A stretch of DNA of 64,000 nt, taken from positions 62,001 to 126,000 of the forward strand of contig NW_026704059.1 of NCBI RefSeq assembly GCF_958295425.1, read 5' to 3'. This document shows, one piece after another, positions 1 through 10,059 of this stretch (the first letter of the stretch is position 1; every line of letters starts with the position of its first letter). The position numbers were made by a program, and so were the translations under genes. Source of the DNA: Solea solea (Eukaryota; Chordata; Actinopteri; Pleuronectiformes; Soleidae). The notes below the pieces were generated by a model. That model was not told the DNA's origin and did not search any database. It saw nothing but the letters and a program-made list of their open reading frames with translations.

Positions 1-133
1 GCCTTCAGTGTTTGATTTTGCAATGATTTCAATGTTTGGATGTGTTTTTCTATTTGTGTCTGTTTTTGTGCAAGTATACGGCTGTTTTCTGATTTTTTTC
101 AATTTTCTACTGTCCCATAACATAAACCTCAAA

Positions 134-139
134 AATAAA
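134..139 (+). terminator. AATAAA hexamer, first of one per monomer
   Basis: AATAAA in the context of CACAAATAAAGTTAA recurs in nearly every monomer on the + strand, just before the palindrome. Any + strand transcript would meet a canonical polyadenylation hexamer about every 170 bases. A few copies are changed to AATGAA (near 17462, 25968, 29205, 40842, 57014). Whether it is used is unknown. Confidence 0.5.
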
Positions 140-145
140 GTTAAA

Positions 146-157
146 ATCTTATAAGAT
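146..157. other. 12-bp palindrome, first of one per monomer
   Basis: ATCTTATAAGAT is a perfect inverted repeat with no spacer. It recurs once per monomer at bases 141-152, hundreds of times in the window. A minority of copies break it (ATCGTATAAGAT, ATCTCATAAGAT, ATCTTATGAGAT). It could be a dimeric protein site or simply an AT-rich dyad; the sequence does not decide. Confidence 0.8.
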
Positions 158-2315
158 ATAGGTATATGCCTTCAGTGTTTGATTTTGCAATGATTTCAAT
201 GTTTGGATGTGTTTTTCTATTTGTGTCTGTTTTTGTGCACATTCAGCAAGTATACGGCTGTTTTCTTATTTTTTTCAATTTTCTACTGTCCCATAACATA
301 AACCTCACAAATAAAGTTAACATCTTATAAGATATACTTCTGTACCCTCAGTGTTTGATTTTGCAATGATTTCACTGTTTGGATGTGTTTTTCTATTTGT
401 GTCTGTTTTTGTGCAAGTATATGGCTGTTTTCTGATTTTTTTCAATTTTCTACTGTCCCATAACATAAACCTCACAAATAAAGTTAAAATCGTATAAGAT
501 ATAGTTATATGCCTTCAGTGTTTGATTTTGCAATGATTTCACTGTTTCGATGTGTTTTTCTATTTGTGTCTGGTTTTGTGCAAGTATACGGCTGTTTTCT
601 GATTTTTTTCAATTTTCTACTGTCCCATAACATAAACCTCACAAATAAAGTTAACATCTTATAAGATATACTTCTCTACCCTCAGTGTTTGATTTTGCAA
701 TGATTTCACTGTTTGGATGTGTTTTTCTATTTGTGTCTGTTTTTGTGCACATTCAGCAAGTATACGGCTGTTTTCTGATTTTTTTCAATTTTCTACTGTC
801 CCATAACATAAACCTCACAAATAAAGTTAACATCTTATAAGATATACTTCTCTACCCTCAGTGTTTGATTTTGCAATGATTTCACTGTTTGGATGTGTTT
901 TGCTATTTGTGTCTGTTTTTGTGCACATTCAGCAAGTATACGGCTGTTTTCTGTTTTTTTTCAATTTTCTACTGTCCCATAACATAAACCTCACAAATAA
1001 AGTTAAAATCTTATAAGATATAGTTATTTACCCTCAGTGTTTGATTTTGCAATGATTTCACTGTTTGGATGTGTTTTTCTATTTGTGTCTGTTTTTGTGC
1101 ACATTCAGCAAGTATACGGCTGTTTTCTGATTTTTTTCTATTTTCTACTGTCCCATAACATAAACCTCTCAAATAAAGTTAAAATCTTATAAGATATAGT
1201 TATATGCCTTCAGTGTTTGATTTTGCAATGATTTCACTGTTTGGATGTGTTTTTCTATTTGTGTCTGTTTTTGTGCAAGTATACGGCTGTTTTCTGATTT
1301 TTTTCAATTTTCTACTGTCCCATAACATAAACCTCACAAATAAAGTTAACATCTTATAAGATATACTTCTGTACCCTCAGTGTTTGATTTTGCAATGATT
1401 TCACTGTTTGGATGTGTTTTTCTATTTGTGTTTGTTTTTGTGCAAGTATACGGCTGTTTTCTGATTTTTTTCAATTTTCTACTGTCCCATAACATAAACC
1501 TCACAAATAAAGTTAACATCTTATAAGATATACTTCTCTACCCTCAGTGTTTGATTTTGCAATGATTTCACTGTTTGGATGTGTTTTTCTATTTGTGTCT
1601 GTTTTTGTGCACATTCAGCAAGTATACGGCTGTTTTCTGATTTTTTTCAATTTTCTACTGTCCCATAACATAAACCTCACAAATAAAGTTAACATCTTAT
1701 AAGATATACTTCTCTACCCTCAGTGTTTGATTTTGCAATGATTTCACTGTTTGGATGTGTTTTGCTATTTGTGTCTGTTTTTGTGCACATTCAGCAAGTA
1801 TACGGCTGTTTTCTGATTTTTTTCAATTTTCTACTGTCCCATAACATAAACCTCACAAATAAAGTTAAAATCGTATAAGATATAGTTATATGCCTTCAGT
1901 GTTTGATTTTGCAATGATTTCAATGTTTGGATGTGTTTTTCTATTTGTGTCTGTTTTTGTGCAAGTATACGGCTGTTTTCTGATTTTTTTCAATTTTCTA
2001 CTGTCCCATAACATAAACCTCACAAATAAAGTTAACATCTTATAAGATATACTTCTGTACCCTCAGTGTTTGATTTTGCAATGATTTCACTGTTTGGATG
2101 TGTTTTTCTATTTGTGTCTGTTTTTGTGCAAGTATACGGCTGGTTTCTGATTTTTTTCAATTTTCTACTGTCCCATAACATAAACCTCACAAATAAAGTT
2201 AACATCTTATAAGATATACTTCTGTACCCTCAGTGTTTGATTTTGCAATGATTTCACTGTTTGGATGTGTTTTGCTATTTGTGTCTGTTTTTGTGCACAT
2301 TCAGCAAGTATACGG

Positions 2316-2319
2316 CTGT
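2316..2319 (+). repeat. Left target-site duplication of the LTR (CTGT)
   Basis: CTGT immediately precedes the TG terminus of the LTR and matches 2908-2911. It is part of the normal monomer, just after TATACGG. Because the next satellite base is T, the duplication could also be read as 5 bp (CTGTT) with the element starting at GAAG. The TG...CA termini favour the 4-bp reading. Confidence 0.85.
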
Positions 2320-2556
2320 TGAAGTATATGAACTAAGAAGAACACATTAACACAGCTAATGTTTAATACTTAAATGTATTGATGATTGACATTAATAAGT
2401 AAATATGAGACAAGAAGGTCTCTTGGACACATGACAAGTCAGACCATAGGTTGTACAATAGGCATCCTGTATAGGACAGGAAGCTTGAGGGTCTGTCTTG
2501 GATATGGTTAGTTAGGAAATATAGATGTCTCTTGTTTGACTAAATGGTGATATTGT

Positions 2557-2561
2557 CCAAT
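2557..2561 (+). promoter_or_regulatory. Possible CCAAT box in the LTR U3
   Basis: CCAAT lies about 127 bp upstream of the TATA-like box. That is farther than usual for retroviral U3 regions, and a five-base motif is weak evidence on its own. Confidence 0.2.
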
Positions 2562-2687
2562 TTAAAGATCATGGGACAGTATGGTATATCTGGACCCAAC
2601 TTGTTTTCCAAGTTGTTGTATTATAGAAAAAGGAGAAAGGCGGGGGTCGAAACATGTGATGCCTGCAAATAGGAGTGTTAGAGAATC

Positions 2688-2693
2688 TATATA
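2688..2693 (+). promoter_or_regulatory. TATA-like box of the LTR
   Basis: TATATA (context AATCTATATAGTG) lies about 105 bp upstream of the AATAAA hexamer, which is plausible spacing for U3/R. Transcription would be expected to start about 25-30 bp downstream, near 2718. Activity is not testable from sequence. Confidence 0.5.
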
Positions 2694-2798
2694 GTGTTGG
2701 TTTTTGCTTTTCTGAGGCAGAATTGTTCGGAGGTTCGGCAGGAGGACATTCTCCCAAGCTGCTGTGGCGGCTTGGTTCTGACGCCTGACTTGTAACTA

Positions 2799-2804
2799 AA
2801 TAAA
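2799..2804 (+). terminator. Polyadenylation signal of the LTR (AATAAA)
   Basis: AATAAA in the context ACTAAATAAAATCCC, placed as at the end of R in many class I retroviral LTRs. A GT-rich element follows about 22-42 bp downstream. Cleavage is expected near 2815-2825. Confidence 0.75.
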
Positions 2805-2825
2805 ATCCCTTTGTTCAGTACAAGT

Positions 2826-2846
2826 CCTGTGTCAGTGAGGTCTTTT
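2826..2846 (+). promoter_or_regulatory. GT-rich downstream element for LTR polyadenylation
   Basis: A GT/T-rich run containing CCTGTGTCAGTGAGG and then TCTTTT lies directly downstream of the expected cleavage position. This is the usual layout of U5 after the polyadenylation signal. Confidence 0.45.
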
Positions 2847-2907
2847 CCTGCATCATCAACTCATCACCTATCGTTCAGAAGAAGAAGGAAGCCTGACAAA
2901 AACGACA

Positions 2908-2911
2908 CTGT
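2908..2911 (+). repeat. Right target-site duplication of the LTR (CTGT)
   Basis: CTGT directly follows the terminal CA of the LTR and continues into TTTCTGATTTTTTTC, the remainder of the interrupted monomer. It matches 2316-2319. Confidence 0.85.
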
Positions 2912-3839
2912 TTTCTGATTTTTTTCAATTTTCTACTGTCCCATAACATAAACCTCACAAATAAAGTTAACATCTTATAAGATATATTTCTGTACCCTCA
3001 GTGTTTGATTTTGCAATGATTTCACTGTTTGGATGTGTTTTTCTATTTGTGTCTGTTTTTGTGCACATTCAGCAAGTATACGGCTGTTTTCTGATTTTTT
3101 TCAATTTTCTACTGTCCCATAACATAAACCTCACAAATAAAGTTAAAATCTTATAAGATATAGGTATATGCCTTCAGTGTTTGATTTTGCAATGATTTCA
3201 CTGTTTGGATGTGTTTTTCTATTTGTGTCTGTTTTTGTGCAAGTATACGGCTGTTTTCTGATTTTTTTCAATTTTCTACTGTCCCATAACATAAACCTCA
3301 CAAATAAAGTTAACATCTTATAAGATATACTTCTGTACCCTCAGTGTTTGATTTTGCAATGATTTCACTGTTTGGATGTGTTTTGCTATTTGTGTCTATT
3401 TTTGTGCACATTCAGCAAGTATACGGCTGTTTTCTGATTTTTTTCAATTTTCTACTGTCCCATAACATAAACCTCACAAATAAAGTTAAAATCGTATAAG
3501 ATATAGTTATATGCCTTCAGTGTTTGATTTTGCAATGATTTCAATGTTTGGATGTGTTTTTCTATTTGTGTCTGTTTTTGTGCAAGTATACGGCTGTTTT
3601 CTGATTTTTTTCAATTTTCTACTGTCCCATAACATAAACCTCACAAATAAAGTTAAAATCGTATAAGATATAGTTACATGCCTTCAGTGTTTGATTTTGC
3701 AATGATTTCAATGTTTGGATGTGTTTTTCTATTTGTGTCTGTTTTTGTGCAAGTATACGGCTGTTTTCTGATTTTTTTCAATTTTCTACTGTCCCATAAC
3801 ATAAACCTCACAAATAAAGTTAACATCTTATAAGATATA

Positions 3840-4535
3840 CTTCTGTGCCCTCAGTGTTTGATTTGGCAATGATTTCACTGTTTGGATGTGTTTTTCTATT
3901 TGTGTCTGTTTTTGTGCACATTCAGCAAGTATACGGCTGATTTCTGATTTTTTTCAATTTTCTACTGTCCCATAACATAAACCTCACAAATAAAGTTAAC
4001 ATCTTATAAGATATACTTCTGTGCCCTCAGTGTTTGATTTGGCAATGATTTCACTGTTTGGATGTGTTTTTCTATTTGTGTCTGTTTTTGTGCAAGTATA
4101 CGGCTGTTTTCTGATTTTTTTCAATTTTCTACTGTCCCATAACATAAACCTCACAAATAAAGTTAACATCTTATAAGATATACTTCTGTGCCCTCAGTGT
4201 TTGATTTTGCAATGATTTCACTGTTTGGATGTGTTTTTCTATTTGTGTCTGTTTTTGTGCACATTCAGCAAGTATACGGCTGTTTTATGATTTGTTTCAA
4301 TTTTCTACTGTCCCATAACATAAACCTCACAAATAAAGTTAACATCTTATAAGATATACTTCTGTGCCCTCAGTGTTTGATTTGGCAATGATTTCACTGT
4401 TTGGATGTGTTTTTCTATTTGTGTCTGTTTTTGTGCAAGTATACGGCTGTTTTCTGATTTTTTTCAATTTTCTACTGTCCCATAACATAAACCTCACAAA
4501 TAAAGTTAACATCTTATAAGATATACTTCTGTGCC
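3840..4535 (+). repeat. Local monomer/dimer expansion marked by GTGCCCT and TTTGGCAATG
   Basis: Five consecutive monomers have the tail variant CTTCTGTGCCCT. Three of them also have GATTTGGCAATG instead of GATTTTGCAATG, with ATTTGG at 3861, 4037 and 4380. The spacings are 176 bp (one long monomer) and 343 bp (one short plus one long). I noticed this variant pair only here, so it is a private, recent local expansion. Confidence 0.8.
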
Positions 4536-6942
4536 CTCAGTGTTTGATTTTGCAATGATTTCACTGTTTGGATGTGTTTTTCTATTTGTGTCTGTTTTTG
4601 TGCAAGTATACGGCTGTTTTCTGATTTTTTTCAATTTTCTACTGTCCCATAACATAAACCTCACAAATAAAGTTAAAATCTTATAAGATATACTTCTCTA
4701 CCCTCAGTGTTTGATTTTGCAATGATTTCACTGTTTGGATGTGTTTTTCTATTTGTGTCTGTTTTTGTGCACATTCAGCAAGTATACGGCTGTTTTCTGA
4801 TTTTTTTCAATTTTCTGCTGTCCCATAACATAAACCTCACAAATAAAGTTAACATCTTATAAGATATACTTCTCTACCCTCAGTGTTTGATTTTGCAATG
4901 ATTTCACTGTTTGGATGTGTTTTTCTATTTGTGTCTGTTTTTGTGCAAGTATACGGCTGTTTTCTGATTTTTTTCAATTTTCTACTGTCCCATAACATAA
5001 ACCTCACAAATAAAGTTAACATCTTATAAGATATACTTCTGTACCCTCAGTGTTTGATTTTGCAATGATTTCACTGTTTGGATGTGTTTTGCTATTTGTG
5101 TCTATTTTTGTGCACATTCAGCAAGTATACGGCTGTTTTCTGATTTTTTTCAATTTTCTACTGTCCCATAACATAAACCTCACAAATAAAGTTAAAATCG
5201 TGTAAGATATAGTTATATGCCTTCAGTGTTTGATTTTGCAATGATTTCAATGTTTGGATGTGTTTTTCTATTTGTGTCTGTTTTTGTGCAAGTATACGGC
5301 TGTTTTCTGATTTTTTTCAATTTTCTACTGTCCCATAACATAAACCTCACAAATAAAGTTAACATCTTATAAGATATACTTCTGTACCCTCAGTGTTTGA
5401 TTTTGCAATGATTTCACTGTTTGGATGTGTTTTTCTATTTGTGTCTGTTTTTGTGCAAGTATACGGCTGTTTTCTGATTTTTTTCAATTTTCTACTGTCC
5501 CATAACATAAACCTCACAAATAAAGTTAAAATCTTATAAGATATAGTTATTTACCCTCAGTGTTTGATTTTGCAATGATTTCACTGTTTGGATGTGTTTT
5601 TCTATTTGTGTCTGTTTTTGTGCACATTCAGCAAGTATACGGCTGTTTTCTGATTTTTTTCAATTTTCTACTGTCCCATAACATAAACCTCACAAATAAA
5701 GTTAACATCTTATAAGATATACTTCTGTACCCTCAGTGTTTGATTTTGCAATGATTTCACTGTTTGGATGTGTTTTTCTATTTGTGTCTGTTTTTGTGCA
5801 CATTCAGCAAGTATACGGCTGTTTTCTGATTTTTTTCAATTTTCTACTGTCCCATAACATAAACCTCACAAATAAAGTTAACATCTTATAAGATATACTT
5901 CTGTACCATCAGTGTTTGATTTTGCAATGATTTCACTGTTTGGATGTGTTTTTCTATTTGTGTCTGTTTTTGTGCCAGTATACGGCTGTTTTCTGATTTT
6001 TTTAAATTTTCTACTGTCCCATAACATAAACCTCACAAATAAAGTTAAAATCTTATAAGATATAGTTATTTACCCTCAGTGTTTGATTTTGCAATGATTT
6101 CACTGTTTGGATGTGTTTTTCTATTTGTGTCTGTTTTTGTGCACATTCAGCAAGTATACGGCTGTTTTCTGATTTTTTTCAATTTTCTACTGTCCCATAA
6201 CATAAACCTCACAAATAAAGTTAACATCTTATAAGATATACTTCTGTACCCTCAGTGTTTGATTTTGCAATGATTTCACTGTTTGGATGTGTTTTTCTAT
6301 TTGTGTCTGTTTTTGTGCACATTCAGCAAGTATACGGCTGTTTTCTGATTTTTTTCAATTTTCTACTGTCCCATAACATAAACCTCACAAATAAAGTTAA
6401 CATCTTATAAGATATACTTCTGTACCCTCAGTGTTTGATTTTGCAATGATTTCACTGTTTGGATGTGTTTTTCTATTTGTGTCTGTTTTTGTGCAAGTAT
6501 ACGGCTGTTTTCTGATTTTTTTCAATTTTCTACTGTCCCATAACATAAACCTCACAAATAAAGTTAAAATCTTATAAGATATAGTTATTTACCCTCAGTG
6601 TTTGATTTTGCAATGATTTCACTGTTTGGATGTGTTTTTCTATTTGTGTCTGTTTTTGTGCACATTCAGCAAGTATACGGCTGTTTTCTGATTTTTTTCA
6701 ATTTTCTACTGTCCCATAACATAAACCTCACAAATAAAGTTAACATCTTATAAGATATACTTCTGTACCCTCAGTGTTTGATTTTGCAATGATTTCACTG
6801 TTTGGATGTGTTTTTCTATTTGTGTCTGTTTTTGTGCACATTCAGCAAGTATACGGCTGTTTTCTGATTTTTTTCAATTTTCTACTGTCCCATAACATAA
6901 ACCTCACAAATAAAGTTAACATCTTATAAGATATACTTCTGT

Positions 6943-7632
6943 ACCATCAGTGTTTGATTTTGCAATGATTTCACTGTTTGGATGTGTTTTTCTATTTGTG
7001 TCTGTTTTGGTGCACATTCAGCAAGTATACGGCTGTTTTCTGTTTTTTTTTTCAATTTTCTACTGTCCCATAACATAAACCTCACAAATAAAGTTAAAAT
7101 CTTATAAGATATAGTTATTTACCCTCAGTGTTTGATTTTGCAATGATTTCAATGTTTGGATGTGTTTTTCTATTTGTGTCTGTTTTTGTGCAAGTATACG
7201 GCTGTTTTCTGATTTTTTTCAATTTTCTACTGTCCCATAACATAAACCTCACAAATAAAGTTAACATCTTATAAGACATACTTCTGTACCATCAGTGTTT
7301 GATTTTGCAATGATTTCACTGTTTGGATGTGTTTTTCTATTTGTGTCTGTTTTGGTGCACATTCAGCAAGTATACGGCTGTTTTCTGTTTTTTTTTTCAA
7401 TTTTCTACTGTCCCATAACATAAACCTCACAAATAAAGTTAAAATCTTATAAGATATAGTTATTTACCCTCAGTGTTTGATTTTGCAATGATTTCAATGT
7501 TTGGATGTGTTTTTCTATTTGTGTCTGTTTTTGTGCAAGTATACGGCTGTTTTCTGATTTTTTTCAGTTTTCTACTGTCCCATAACATAAACCTCACAAA
7601 TAAAGTTTACATCTTATAAGATATACTTCTGT
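6943..7632 (+). repeat. Tandem duplication of a dimer, 345-bp period
   Basis: A long monomer with TGTTTTGGTGCAC and an extended T-run after TTTTCTG (near 7041 and 7386), followed by a short CAATG monomer with a TTATTTACCCT tail in front, occurs twice in tandem. The 345-bp spacing equals 167 + 176 + 2, the extra 2 bp being the longer T-run. Both copies carry the private T-run. Confidence 0.8.
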
Positions 7633-8368
7633 ACCCTCAGTGTTTGATTTTGCAATGATTTCACTGTTTGGATGTGTTTTTCTATTTGTGTCTGTTTTTG
7701 TGCACATTCAGCAAGTATACGGCTGTTTTCTGATTTTTTTCAATTTTCTACTGTCCCATAACATAAACCTCACAAATAAAGTTAAAATCTTATAAGATAT
7801 AGTTATTTACCCTCAGTGTTTGATTTTGCAATGATTTCACTGTTTGGATGTGTTTTTCTATTTGTGTCTGTTTTTGTGCACATTCAGCAAGTATACGGCT
7901 GTTTTCTGATTTTTTTCAATTTTCTACTGTCCCATAACATAAACCTCACAAATAAAGTTAAAATCGTATAAGATATAGTTATATGCCTTCAGTGTTTGAT
8001 TTTGCAATGATTTCAATGTTTGGATGTGTTTTTCTATTTGTGTCTGTTTTTGTGCAAGTATACGGCTGTTTTCTGATTTTTTTCAATTTTCTACTGTCCC
8101 ATAACATAAACCTCACAAATAAAGTTAACATCTTATAAGACATACTTCTGTACCATCAGTGTTTGATTTTGCAATGATTTCACTGTTTGGATGTGTTTTT
8201 CTATTTGTGTCTGTTTTTGTGCACATTCAGCAAGTATACGGCTGTTTTCGGATTTTTTTCAATTTTCTACTGTCCCATAACATAAACCTCACAAATAAAG
8301 TTAAAATCTTATAAGATATACTTCTGTACCCTCAGTGTTTGATTTTGCAATGATTTCACTGTTTGGAT

Positions 8369-8392
8369 GTGTTTTTCTATGTGTTTTTCTAT
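8369..8392 (+). repeat. 12-bp tandem micro-duplication inside one monomer
   Basis: GTGTTTTTCTAT occurs twice in direct succession (8369-8380 and 8381-8392) within one monomer; other copies have it once. It makes this copy 12 bp longer and explains why a marker spacing of 1226 bp (CAG of TTTTTTTCAGTTTTC, 7565 to 8791) deviates from the n x 167 + m x 9 rule. Replication slippage is the simplest origin. Confidence 0.9.
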
Positions 8393-10059
8393 TTGTGTCT
8401 GTTTTTGTGCACATTCAGCAAGTATACGGCTGTTTTCGGATTTTTTTCAATTTTCTACTGTCCCATAACATAAACCTCACAAATAAAGTTAACATCTTAT
8501 AAGATATACTTCTGTACCCTCAGTGTTTGATTTTGCAATGATTTCACTGTTTGGATGTGTTTTTCTATTTGTGTCTGTTTTTGTGCACATTCAGCAAGTA
8601 TACGGCTGTTTTCTGATTTTTTTCAATTTTCTACTGTCCCATAACATAAACCTCACAAATAAAGTTAAAATCTTATAAGATATAGTTATTTACCCTCAGT
8701 GTTTGATTTTGCAATGATTTCAATGTTTGGATGTGTTTTTCTATTTGTGTCTGTTTTTGTGCAAGTATACGGCTGTTTTCTGATTTTTTTCAGTTTTCTA
8801 CTGTCCCATAACATAAACCTCACAAATAAAGTTTACATCTTATAAGATATACTTCTGTACCCTCAGTGTTTGATTTTGCAATGATTTCACTGTTTGGATG
8901 TGTTTTTCTATTTGTGTCTGTTTTTGTGCACATTCAGCAAGTATACGGCTGTTTTCTGATTTTTTTCAATTTTCTACTGTCCCATAACATAAACCTCACA
9001 AATAAAGTTAAAATCTTATAAGATATAGTTATTTAACCTCAGTGTTTGATTTTGCAATGATTTCACTGTTTGGATGTGTTCTTCTATTTGTGTCTGTTTT
9101 TGTGCAAGTATACGGCTGTTTTCTGATTTTTTTCCATTTTCTACTGTCCCATAACATAAACCTCACAAATAAAGTTAAAATCTTATAAGATATAGTTATT
9201 TACCCTCAGTGTTTGATTTTGCAATGATTTCACTGTTTGGATGTGTTTTTCTATTTGTGTCTGTTTTTGTGCACATTCAGCAAGTATACGGCTGTTTTCT
9301 GATTTTTTTCAATTTTCTACTGTCCCATAACATAAACCTCACAAATAAAGTTAAAATCTTATAAGATATACTTCTCTACCCTCAGTGTTTGATTTTGCAA
9401 TGATTTCACTGTTTGGATGTGTTTTTCTATTTGTGTCTGTTTTTGTGCACATTCAGCAAGTATACGGCTGTTTTCTGATTTTTTTCAATTTTCTACTGTC
9501 CCATAACATAAACCTCACAAATAAAGTTAAAATCTTATAAGATATAGTTATTTACCCTCAGTGTTTGATTTTGCAATGATTTCACTGTTTGGATGTGTTT
9601 TTCTATTTGTGTCTGTTTTTGTGCACATTCAGCAAGTATACGGCTGTTTTCTGATTTTTTTCTATTTTCTACTGTCCCATAACATAAACCTCACAAATAA
9701 AGTTAACATCTTATAAGATATACTTCTGTACCCTCAGTGTTTGATTTTGCAATGATTTCACTGTTTGGATGTGTTTTTCTATTTGTGTTTGTTTTTGTGC
9801 AAGTATACGGCTGTTTTCTGATTTTTTTCAATTTTCTACTGTCCCATAACATAAACCTCACAAATAAAGTTAACATCTTATAAGATATACTTCTGTACCC
9901 TCAGTGTTTGATTTTGCAATGATTTCACTGTTTGGATGTGTTTTTCTATTTGTGTTTGTTTTTGTGCAAGTATACGGCTGTTTTCTGATTTTTTTCAATT
10001 TTCTACTGTCCCATAACATAAACCTCACAAATAAAGTTAACATCTTATAAGATATACTT

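Larger units (their letters stand above)
1..2319 (+). repeat. Satellite array, left arm (167/176-bp monomers)
   Basis: Tandem head-to-tail copies of an AT-rich monomer, taking the recurring CAGTGTTTGATTTTGC as monomer start. The window opens inside the array with the last bases of a monomer. Copies here are nearly identical apart from recurring substitutions (CACTG or CAATG near base 27, TTTTGC or TTTTTC before TATTTGTG) and a 9-bp presence/absence block. Long and short copies are mixed. A five-monomer sub-period of 862 bp is visible: the CTCTACCCT tail variant begins near 671 and again near 1533. The arm ends inside a 176-bp type monomer, immediately after its TATACGGCTGT, where the LTR begins. 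No gene is seen, and the reading frame is not kept from copy to copy. Confidence 0.97.
2320..2907 (+). mobile_element. Solo LTR of an endogenous retrovirus, inserted in satellite
   Basis: This 588-bp single-copy segment interrupts a satellite monomer. It starts with TG (TGAAGTATATG) and ends with CA (AACGACA), the usual retroviral LTR termini, and is flanked by CTGT on both sides. Removing it with one CTGT restores the normal monomer sequence CGGCTGTTTTCTG exactly. A TATA-like box (2688-2693), an AATAAA hexamer (2799-2804) and a GT-rich stretch just downstream give a conventional U3-R-U5 order on the + strand, with U3 to about 2717, R to about 2822 and U5 to 2907. There is no primer-binding site, gag, pol or env: satellite resumes at once, so this is a solo LTR, normally left by recombination between the two LTRs of a provirus. 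A 4-bp duplication fits gammaretrovirus-like (class I) elements, but the family is unidentified. A non-autonomous LTR-bearing element is a less likely alternative. Confidence 0.85.

Noticed and set aside
20..31. GATTTTGCAATG in each monomer as a C/EBP-type binding site
   Set aside because: It only loosely resembles the family's half-sites, and AT-rich repeats give such matches by chance. There is no independent support.
2571..2581. 11-base match ATGGGACAGTA between the LTR and the minus strand of the satellite monomer
   Set aside because: An exact 11-mer shared by a 588-bp element and a monomer of about 170 bp on either strand is expected by chance in roughly one case in twenty, and the match does not extend. 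No common origin is claimed.
2569..2757. 62-codon open frame on the minus strand of the LTR
   Set aside because: It would begin at a TTG, runs antisense through U3/R of the LTR, and has no recognisable domain. It is a chance frame.
2320..2907. Full provirus or internal retroviral genes
   Set aside because: Satellite resumes directly after the terminal CA; no primer-binding site, polypurine tract pair or gag/pol/env reading frame is present.
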